Shown here one piece after another: positions 1-13,262 of a stretch of 34,294 nt of DNA (the first letter of the stretch is position 1; each line of letters starts with the position of its first letter). The notes under the pieces were generated by a model. That model saw only the letters and a list, made by a program, of their open reading frames with translations. It had not been told where the DNA came from and did no database searches. Source of the DNA: Lobulomyces angularis (taxonomy: Eukaryota > Chytridiomycota > Chytridiomycetes > Lobulomycetales > Lobulomycetaceae); assembly GCA_027604685.1 (NCBI GenBank), contig JADHYX010000066.1, positions 1 through 34,294 on the forward strand, in the 5' to 3' direction. The translations under genes were made by a program, and so were the position numbers.

Positions 1-70
1 TCCCCTCTCCCACTCCCACTCCCACCCACTCTCCCACTCTCACACTCCCCCCCCCCCTACCACCCTCTCT
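1..70. repeat. C-rich degenerate simple repeat at window start
   Basis: The first 70 bases are almost purely C/T/A on this strand, built from degenerate CCCACT/CTCCCACT-like units and ending in a run of C. The composition is unlike the rest of the AT-rich window. The opposite strand has many GGG runs a few bases apart, so it could form a G-quadruplex. It could be subtelomeric or a satellite edge, or assembly noise at a contig end. It does not match the common TTAGGG telomere unit. Confidence 0.7.
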
Positions 71-2378
71 TTTTTTTTCCGTTACCAACTAAAAACTCAA
101 CTAATACATACAGGCATTATTGGTAACAAAAAATTTTTTTTCATATTGGTTCCTAAATTCGAGGTAAACAAAGATCATAACGCGATTATTCAAATGCTGG
201 ATGAATTATAACTAGTTTAACTAATTTTTTTTAAGTGAAAACTTAGTGTTTTTGTAAAAAATGTAACGCTAAGGGAAAAAATAATTCTTTTTCGCGATAC
301 ACCGTGTCTGAAGCCCTTTGAAAACTACACTAAAACAGCTAAAACTACACAGTGAATTTCATGATGAAGCCCTTTGGTACTACTTCAGTGTAAAGATTTC
401 TTTTAAATCTTTTTAGCGAACTACGAGATTAATTTTCATAAAAAAAGTTTTGTAATGTAATTATAACTAAATTTTTTCTTTTTAAATGGACGAGGTTGCA
501 AAAGTTCGGATTATTATTCATCAAATGCAAGGTATAATGAAGGGTTTTATGAAATGTTTGCCAATTTTTCTTTAACCATTTTTTAATTAAACATACAGAT
601 TAATTAACGCATGTAACATTTCATCCGTACTATATTTGTTTTTTGGCAGGTGAACTTACTATCCAACTTAATGTAAATAAGATATGTTTGATGCTTTTGT
701 TGGTCATTACTGATGCTTGAGGTGCTAACAAAGTTACTACAGTTTCTCGGAGTAAATTTAAGAGCTTTTTAGTTGATAAGTTTATTCCGTCCTTTTAATG
801 ATCAAGTTTTTACACAACAACTTACACTTTGGTCAATCTGTTTTCAAGTAATTTTTTCAATAAATTAAAAGCCGAAATAAAAGGGATTCAATACCTCGGT
901 TTTAAACTACAAACATTCACCCAACCAATGGTATTGTTAATTCTTATTCACTATTCTGGAGTTTTTACTATTTTGCTTTGTTAAAGATGTTTTGCGTTTT
1001 GTTCTTTATTTAATGAAGTATAAAAAGTAATCAATAATTTAACAGTATTTTTTTAAAGTTAACATTCTTATAATTTTTTAGTTGAAAATCGTAAAGCGCT
1101 TTAATCGCAAACAGTTATTGATGTGATAAAATTCCCATCAAGTTGGAAATGTCTTTGTCGAAGAGAAAGTACAATACAATTGAGGGAAATACAGTGAGGA
1201 TCTTTTCATGTATGTGCTAAAAAATATTTAATTAAATCTTGTTTTATTAAATAATGAGCCAATTTTTTTATTTTTCTTTTTTTTAATTTCCGAATACAAC
1301 TTTTTTAAAATTGAGGAATTGTCGCCTTTGGCATACTTTTCATTGCAATAAGCGATTAGTTTTGAGTAAAATAGAATAGCTACGCACAGTTGGTTAACAC
1401 TTTGAGCGGATACAACATCGGAAGAATTGGTTATCATATTAGATTTATGAACAATTGTATAAATTCTTTCATGTTTTAGGATGGTAAATGTAAAATATTC
1501 ATTCTATTATAATTTAAGGTCAATGTTTACATACCCATGCCTATTTCCCAAAGGAAAGTTAAAATATTCCAAGTTATGAAAGAAAAACTGCTTTAGCGAT
1601 GGTGCGGGATATTGATTATTCGGTCAGAATAAAACTAAGCAGTATAGAGGTAAATCTTTCATAAATTCTATTGTCGCAGTTTTATGTTTACCTATTCCTA
1701 GGATTGTTTTTTTATAAACGTTACAGAAGCCGCTTGATTCTATTATGAATTTTCATTGTTGACCTTTTTAGTCTTGTTTTATAGAAGTGTATGTAGCTCT
1801 GTATCGTGATATCAACTTTTTTTGATGTTGCAAGTTTGAGGAATTTTTCTACAAGATTACGTAATCTCAATGTATTAAAAAATTTTATTGTTGCTATTTG
1901 GCGTTTCGTTTTCAAACAAAAAAGAAGTGGTAAATCGCAATTGAAATATTTACAAATTTTAATCAAACATTCGCAATTTTGGTATTTTCAATTCGATTTT
2001 AAATACTTCAATTCGATTTTAAGGATTTACTGACTTTTAAATTGAACTTTCTTTTCTAAAATAATCTTGTGGTATACATAAGTCATCCTATTTTGAACAT
2101 TTTATGTTTAGATGTATTTGATATTCGTGAAAAATATAAATAAATTGGGCTATGATGACCAAAGTGCTTGATAGGAGATTATTCAATGGTGCAATTTATT
2201 TAGTGAAACTTTCATGTTTTACACCTCTAAGATAATTGCAAAATTTAACGTTTCTTAATTAAAAATTTATTTCCCAAAAAACGTTGACTGGTGTATATTA
2301 CATTAAAATAAAAAAACCTAACAAAAATTAAACCAAAACAAAAAACATTATCAAGAATAACTTTTGGACTTCAACATT
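71..2378. other. AT-rich stretch with scattered coding-like islands, no firm gene
   Basis: No gene can be closed here. On the plus strand 486-531 starts with ATG and encodes MDEVAKVRIIIHQMQ before a GTATAA donor-like site. 1575-1649 encodes 25 residues including TALAMVRDIDYSVRIKLSS, a helix resembling a HEAT repeat, before a GTAAAT site. 651-800 and 1109-1198 keep open frames interrupted by single stops. On the minus strand 1228-1437 and 1721-1966 are short open frames of biased composition. The pieces do not join into one reading frame with sensible introns. This may be a decayed gene, a gene with unusually long introns, or chance. Short direct repeats occur at 309-320/365-376 and 1987-2002/2007-2022. 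Confidence 0.35.
1987..2022. repeat. Short direct repeat, period 20
   Basis: The 16-base unit TTCAATTCGATTTTAA occurs at 1987-2002 and again at 2007-2022, giving a period of 20 bases and fewer than two copies. It lies in the non-genic first 2.3 kb. Confidence 0.6.
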
Positions 2379-3453
2379 TCACTTCTTCTTTTTATCATTT
2401 TTTTTATCCTTCTTTTTATCACTATTCTTTTCCTTTACAACTTTAACTGTAACAGGTTTTTCATTAGAAACAGATTTTCTTGCATTTTTCGCGGGAATTG
2501 GTTCTACCTCTTCATCCTCACTGCTGGATTCCTGCTTATTCCTTTTTGATTTTTTACTTGCAGTAAAATTGGAAACTTTTTCCTGTTTAGGAGGAGACTT
2601 TTGAACCTCTTCTAGTTCCTCTTCACCATCTTCATCTGTGTCTTCTTCGTCACTAGCGGAAGGGTAATCTGGAGTACCACGCTCCTCAACTTCCATGGGT
2701 TCCGTCTTTTTTTTAGTTGATCTATCCCTTTTCCTTGACTTCGTAGGCTCTATACCATGTTCTTCGTTATATTTTTTCATTTGCTTTTCATAATTTGGGA
2801 GCGCCTTTAAATACATCTGGTTGTATACCTAGAAAGTAAAATTACATAAATAAATGTGAGTGAAATTTGCATGAAACAAAAATACTTCTTTTTCATTGTC
2901 AGACAAACTATCCCAGTTTGCTTTCAGCTTTGCTTGAAGTTCTTTAAAATCTAAATCAGGATACTTTTCTGCAAATTTGGGTCGATTAACACTTAAATAT
3001 TGGAAAAAAGAAGTAACTGGCCTCTTAGGGGCGTTTGGATCCTTTTTCACTTTTGGCTACAAGTTTAAAAGAAAAAAAAAATTAAATGAAATAATTAAAC
3101 AAACTTTCCACACCTTTTTTGCTTGAGGAGACTTTACATCATCTTTGTTAGAAAAAAAATGGTTAGAGTCAGGAGAATTTTCCATTTTTTTAATGCACTC
3201 CACTAGTTTATGTAATGATGCTGCAGTATTTACTAAATACAAATAATAAAAATTAATTACGGTTTTAATATATATATATAAAGATGAAAACAATAATTTT
3301 CAAATAATTGAAAAAGATGTTAAAGGCAGCTCAGTTAGCTTACCAAGGTTATCTGCAGTATTAGACAGACAAGCAGAGAACTATATTAAAAACTGTATAA
3401 ACGAAAAATATGGTTAATAATTTGGTTACCTCAGATATGTGTTGTAGGCTCAT
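2379..3453 (-). CDS. HMG-box chromatin protein with acidic/lysine-rich tail, 5 exons
   Basis: Predicted 269 residues. Exons, 5' to 3' on the minus strand: 3430-3453, 3344-3380, 3105-3232, 2886-3056, 2379-2828. Residues 1-45 form a helical, serine/asparagine-rich segment with two similar SNTADNL/VNTAASL stretches. One HMG box (about 66-137) opens with KKDPNAPKRPVTSFFQYL, has the core tryptophan in NWDSLSDNEKE and ends near NYEKQMKKY. Splicing at 2829-2885 restores DNEKE-VYNQM, as the fold requires. The C-terminal half is acidic and serine-rich and ends in a lysine-rich tail. Single-box proteins of this kind (NHP6/HMO1-like in fungi) bend DNA and act in nucleosome remodelling or rDNA chromatin; the exact orthologue is unclear. 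The third donor is ambiguous: GTTTGT at 3104 or GTGTGG nine bases upstream, differing by three residues (VWK). Confidence 0.88.
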
Positions 3454-3898
3454 GGTTGTTTAGCGATATGTACGTCAAGGCAACGACAAAAAGACGAATG
3501 AAAAATATTTTTTTTATTAGTCACACAGCGACATTGACTTATCACCTTAGTCCCTCTTTCTGCCCCTCTTTGTGACTCCTGAAAATTTTCTCATTAGCAA
3601 GGAACCACGCCGATGCGGTTCATTATATTGGCAATGTGGGTTTTACATAATTTTACTTCCTTTTTCACCACAACCCATTGCTTTTTTCACGTCAAATTTA
3701 TTCACACAATATAATCATAATAATGAAAAATAGAAATTATTTTGATAAATATAAAAATTATAAACAAAAAAAATATTTGATTATGTAATAAAATAATTAA
3801 TGATAAAACGAAAACCAAAAAAAAAAATTAAAAGCCAATTACTTTTATGATACAGTTCCAATTTCGAAGTAAAAAAGATATATAATAAATTTTATTTT
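3454..3898. other. Intergenic region, no gene seen
   Basis: This lies between the HMG-box start and the ABCC stop. It holds the HMG gene's upstream region and the ABCC 3' flank. Around 3601-3620 there is an imperfect inverted repeat (GAACC...GGTTC) in a locally GC-richer patch. I see no coding frame or RNA gene. Confidence 0.6.
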
Positions 3899-8549
<4,651 letters not shown>

Positions 8550-10055
8550 TGTTAAAGAGCAGAAAAACGGAAGAAAAAAAGAGTAAATGTGGTGTTTTTG
8601 TACATTTTCGATGATTACGTTTTAAATACTTTTCTGATTACTAATTTGAAAAATTGAACTTTGAGGCGGCCCAATTTTCCGTGTTTTCATTCCCACTGCT
8701 TTGCAATTTTAGAGGGGTTAATGTGGAGGAATTCAGCAACAAAAAAACAGGTGGAAAAGAGTTGATCCGTATTTAAATTTGAAGTTCATAAACACACCGT
8801 AAGAACACTGTATTTATAGCTGTTTTTAGCTGAATATCAAAGTAAAACTTTGTAGGAAGGGAATGTTGCGGACAGCCCCCAAATTTCTCAGGCAAGGTCT
8901 GTTTTTTTTTGCTGTTTTTTTAAAGTTTATTTTTGCATCACAACTTTTAGCCTTTGGAGTTTTGTGTCTTGTAGACTGCTTTGTCAAGTTTTACGGCTGG
9001 AAATGATAAGTTTTGTCTATTTTGAAGTTTTGTTTATTGTAAGTCTTTGTCATGATAAGTTTACACTTTAATTTATTAAGGCTACTCCGAAATTGCTCAT
9101 TGTTTGGCGCACTATGTTATACCTATTGCCTATTTTTTATTCCATTAGGAATGGATATTCAATGCCATTCCTATTAGCCAAACGTTTTTTCCCATATCAT
9201 ACCATTTAGTCAAAAAAATGTAATGAAAATAAATTTGATGTTTCCAATTTCAATTATACTACGCTTAAATGCTGGCTTAAAGACTTCATAAGGTCCCAGA
9301 CAAATATAGATTCATCAATATTGTAAGGCAGTTAGTTGATAAATCCTTTATAAAATATCAATTCTGTTTTTTTTTTTTAAGTTTAATTTATTCGTTTTCA
9401 ACAAACTTTTTTAAGTAAATCTAATAAGAAGTATATTAAGAGGATACTACAAACTTGAATGGAAAAAAAATCTGAGTGAAACTGTATAATATTGAAAAAA
9501 ATAATCTTAAGAAAAATTCTGGTTTTTGGTTCAGCGGAAACAACTGGAGTTTTAACAGCATGTTTACTGTGAAGAGTTCAACAAGCAAATATTGATTATT
9601 GAAAGTAGTTTGCAAAATTTAAATAAATGTAACAGAAATACAATGAAATGCAACAACATTTGGAAAAAAGTGAAGTTAAAAAAAATAACTTGTAAACTAC
9701 TTCAAAGAAGCTTTATATTGCTATGCTCTAGAAAAAATTCATTTTCAGAAAGTTGCAGAATGAACACTTTTTTTTAACAAAAAAATTCAACAGTTTTGTT
9801 TAAATGATAGGTGAAAAACCAATAAAAAATCAAGAGTAAACACCTTTACCAAAATTTTTGATCTTAAGATATATTGCTCAGCTTTATGAATTTTTTCTAC
9901 TTCAAAAACACGTTCGGCCACATATGCCAATGTCTACCTCAGTAAAAAAATGAATGTGTTCAGCAATAGCAAATAGGGTTCCATGGTGCACATCTTGCAA
10001 TCTATTTAAACTTGTGATACTTTGCTACAAATTTATTTTTTGACTAAAAAATTAT
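8550..10055. other. Intergenic region of about 1.5 kb, no gene seen
   Basis: This lies between the ABCC start and the TRM44 stop, both on the minus strand. It is AT-rich with homopolymer runs. The only open frame of note (9592-9777, +) is low-complexity Lys/Asn-rich with no flanking splice logic. It presumably contains the ABCC promoter next to 8550. No RNA gene was recognised. Confidence 0.6.
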
Positions 10056-11828
10056 CTATTTTATATTTAAGTTTCTTAAATCTAACTTCAATTTTCTAAT
10101 TAAATTCTTCTCCTTGTCACTTTTTCGTGGTATAAAATCAACACTATTTACCATTTTCTCTATATTTTCTAAAATATCTCGTTCAATTTCTTTTTCCGTT
10201 ACAGAAAATATTCTTTTTCTTGAAATTATTGCTAGATTCTTAGTAGATGGCATTCTTAAAGATTTTTAATAACAAAAAAAATTTTCAAATATACCTTAAA
10301 AATTCATGTTCCGAAGTGTATCCAGCATTTTTTATATGCATATCAATATGATTTATGTAATGCTTATACCTCCCTATATTCTGACATATTTTTATTTTAG
10401 TTATATTCTCAATCTTATTTCAATTTTTTTCTTACCGGATCACTTTCTGTAAACTTTTCTCCAGACAATTTATGAAAGCAACAAGGAATTATGATAAATT
10501 TAATATTGTAACCTGACTTTGCAGCAAAAATGGGAATCCACAAAGTAAGTTCATCAGGGTGGTTACCTATTATCCAGTCAAATCCTTCATATTTTTCCTC
10601 CCTAGGATTTATTATTCGCTCTACGTAACCAATTTACCAATGATTTTTTTATCTTTTTTTACCTTCTAGTGCTACTTCTATATCAAACATGTCCCACAAC
10701 TTGCGTTTTGAAATATCAATGCCTTTACCAAAATAGCCTTCATTAGTTAAAATATATGTCAAAAATCCATTTCCACATCCAACATCCACAAAACTTTGTT
10801 TTTTTTCAACCCCGTTTCTTTGTCCTTCTTCCTCCCACATTAGTATGAGAAATGTCGCTATTAATGTAAAGAAAACATGAATCAAGAAAAAAAAAGTTAT
10901 ACCAATGGCAACATCTTCGAAGACATGTTTTTTTGGGTCAGTTGACTCTGGCCACTTTTCTATCCAGTGAGAATATTTCTCTTTTAGAATGTAATATCTA
11001 TCTTGGTAGTTTATTTTAGGCACGATGATATCATGAATTACTCTCTTTTCGTAATTCGGGTTTTTTAAAAACTTCAAAAAGGTAGTAAGAAGTTTGCCCC
11101 AAATAACCTTAAATCTATCAGATTCTAATTCAATTTCCAAACCTTCAAATGGAACAGCATTGAATACTAATTCTGCAATATTTGGTAAAACAGATTCTTT
11201 TAATACATCATCAAGTTTGGATTTTTCTTTTTCAGTCAATTTAAAATTATTTTCATCTTCAACCACTTTCGTATTTTGTATGGAAATATAGCTACAAAAC
11301 AAAATATTGAATTTTACATAAGTAAATAAATATTACGAATGAGAAAATTGCTTTAATTTAGGATAATAAAATGGTAGGTCACTGGGCTCGATTTCCTTAT
11401 CACTCATTGAAATCGGTTCATAGGTAACTAAATATTCCTTTTTATGCTCAAAATTGTAAAATGATATCTTTTGCAAAACAACTTTGTCTCTTTTAGGCTG
11501 CTTAGGTATACTACAATTTATTTATTTTTAATTCTGGAATGAAATGTATATTTTCATGTACAGTTTTCGATAAATAATTCTCCTCAAATGATTAGAACTA
11601 TTAGAAAAGGTTTCATCTGATATAATCTCTCCGCGTAAACTGTTCCAGAGTTAAAAAAAATTAATTGAAAAGTAAAAAAATTATTTACACCGGCGGTATA
11701 ATCTAAAATAAAAATAATAAAACATAACACATTAAATAAAAAAAATTTACATATTGAGGTTCTTTTGTCCAGACGTCTATAACATTTAGGAAATGCTCTA
11801 ATGTAGCTGTAGTAAAAGCCCTTATCAT
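10056..11828 (-). CDS. TRM44: tRNA(Ser) uracil-44 2'-O-methyltransferase (Trm44 family), 9 exons
   Basis: Predicted 465 residues. Exons: 11751-11828, 11689-11702, 11562-11639, 11337-11510, 10903-11291, 10663-10857, 10436-10620, 10295-10380, 10056-10254. Family signatures include WTKEPQYIIPPV (across exon 2), DLPFYYPKLKQF, FEDVAIATFLILMWEEE, the SAM-binding FVDVGCGNGFLTYIL (about 267-281) followed by GKGIDISKRKLWD, DWIIGNHPDELTLWIP, IIPCCF and LRMPSTKNL near the C-terminus. Trm44 methylates the ribose of U44 in tRNA-Ser in the cytoplasm using S-adenosylmethionine. Several motifs exist only after splicing, which supports the model. The start at 11828 is the first ATG in the exon; an acceptor-like TTCTAG sits just upstream, so an extra 5' exon is possible. 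It is transcribed divergently from the plus-strand gene at 11961. Confidence 0.94.
11689..11702 (-). other. TRM44: 14-nt micro-exon of TRM44 (exon 2)
   Basis: A TTTTAG acceptor precedes 11702 and a GTAAAT donor follows 11689, leaving ATTATACCGCCGGT. Joined to its neighbours it gives PQY-IIPPV-LRGEI; IPPV is conserved at this place in Trm44 proteins. Skipping it shifts the frame. Confidence 0.85.
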
Positions 11829-11960
11829 TATCTAGAATAATTTAAATTGCTTTCGCATTAATCAACGGGTACTTTTTGTAATATATGAATTTGTTGAAGT
11901 TATGGTTTGGAGTTGTATCATAATTAGATTTGAAAAAATGTACCTTTGTGAAAAATAATA
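11829..11960. promoter_or_regulatory. Short bidirectional promoter region between TRM44 and plus-strand gene
   Basis: Only 132 bp separate the divergent start codons of TRM44 (-) and the unidentified gene (+). Both promoters must lie here unless one gene has upstream exons or starts inside the other. No clear TATA box or known operator was recognised among the AT-rich sequence. Confidence 0.4.
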
Positions 11961-13033
11961 GTGAAAAAAAAATTTACAATGATTTTTTCATCCAAACCAA
12001 ATAATAGAAATAAACCGAAAAACCTTTGTCAATTGCCATCATTTTTCAAATGTTTTGTAAAGCAAGGAAAATATTCCAAAAAAAATCAGGAACCTTCTGA
12101 AATTTCAAACGAAGTGCTTGAAAATATTGATACTAAAAAAACCGAAAAAAGTCAATTTTGTGCTTCAAAATCTCAAACGATAATCTTGCCGAATACCGAA
12201 AATGTCAATCGCACAAAAGATAATGAAATAATTATCACTCCAGAATTAGAAAGGAGAGTTTTTGAATTTCTCTTTCCTGAACAAACAAATAACCTTAATA
12301 CAGACTCATCTATTTCAAATAATGATGTCGAGTAATAAAAAATAATATTATTTAAATGAATATATAAGTTACCAATAATTACCGAAAATTTACTTTTTGC
12401 TAGGAAATTCACTTTCGAAAGTTTTTCAATTCAGAAAAGTCAATCTACTGTGGGTCTAACAAAATTTTCTGAAAGCTTAGTTTTCTACAAACCAGTTATG
12501 GGCGAAAATAAATTTTTAGATAGAGATAATTATTCTTTCGAGGAAGATTTGGAAATTACAAACTTTAATTACAGAAATTCATTTTTTACATTCGGAGAAG
12601 AAGTTTTTAATAATTATAAAAGATTTAAATTATTTGATGAAACAGGTTTAGGCAATTCGCAAAAATCCAAGTCAACGGAAGTTGACAATTTTAAATCGGA
12701 ATTAAAAATAATTTTGCAGGTTTTAAGTATAGAAATTTTAGAAGAATTAGAATATGGATTTTATTGTAAATACACCATCGAATTGCTTGATAACTTTCCC
12801 TTCAAACCAAATGCTTATTTCGAGGCATCGATGGTACTTGGCAATATAAGGTTTAAAAAAATTAGCGGAGATGAAAAAATGGTATGTAATTAGGAAAAAT
12901 GTGAAATTTGATGATTTTTAACAGTTAATTTGTCAAGATATTTATGTTTTCTTTGTCTTAAATTTTTATTTTTTAGTTTCAGTTTATTGCTGAACGCATT
13001 TTAAACCAATTACAAAAAATTGTAGGAGTTTAA
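11961..13033 (+). CDS. Unidentified 301-residue protein, 3 exons
   Basis: Not recognised with confidence. Exons 11961-12331, 12404-12881 and 12977-13033 join through GTAATA...CTAG and GTATGT...TTTTAG in consistent phase. The last acceptor could also be the CAG six bases downstream. Residues 1-120 are Lys/Asn/Ser-rich and probably disordered. The C-terminal third (about 215-301) looks folded: ILQVLSIEILEELEYGF, CKYTIELLDNFPF, then an amphipathic helix FIAERILNQLQKIVGV. This hairpin-like part weakly recalls the beta-hairpin of NAP/SET histone chaperones (hydrophobic strand, GF/GY, then an N-P-F/Y turn), but the family's other hallmarks are not evident; an RWD-type fold is an alternative. No signal peptide or membrane segment. 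It is the only plus-strand gene, divergent from TRM44 and convergent with the ABCA gene. Confidence 0.65.
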
Positions 13034-13262
13034 TTAAACAGGTTCTTTTTTTACTATTATTTTTATTAATGTATGGCAAAGTCCAGAGTAGTACTATTTT
13101 TTTCCATGTAAATTTCATTCTATTTTCTTTTTTTTTCTTTTTTATTTCTCAACATGAACTAAAAAAATTTTGGAATCAAATAGGAATGTGTATAAAATAT
13201 TTTTTTAAAAAAATTCTATTTTAATTCTAAAAGTCAAAAAAAATAGCATTAAACTTACATAT

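Noticed and set aside
718..1105. Stop-codon recoding (in-frame TGA and TAA in coding-like islands)
   Set aside because: All nine good genes use TAA as stop and none needs a readthrough, so decay or chance is the simpler explanation.
3599..3622. Inverted repeat GAACC...GGTTC as a terminator or RNA hairpin
   Set aside because: The stem has a mismatch and a wobble pair inside and is short; nothing ties it to a gene end.
9592..9777. Possible 61-residue plus-strand gene
   Set aside because: Lys/Asn/Ser-rich low-complexity product, no homologue recognised, no start context or splice partners.
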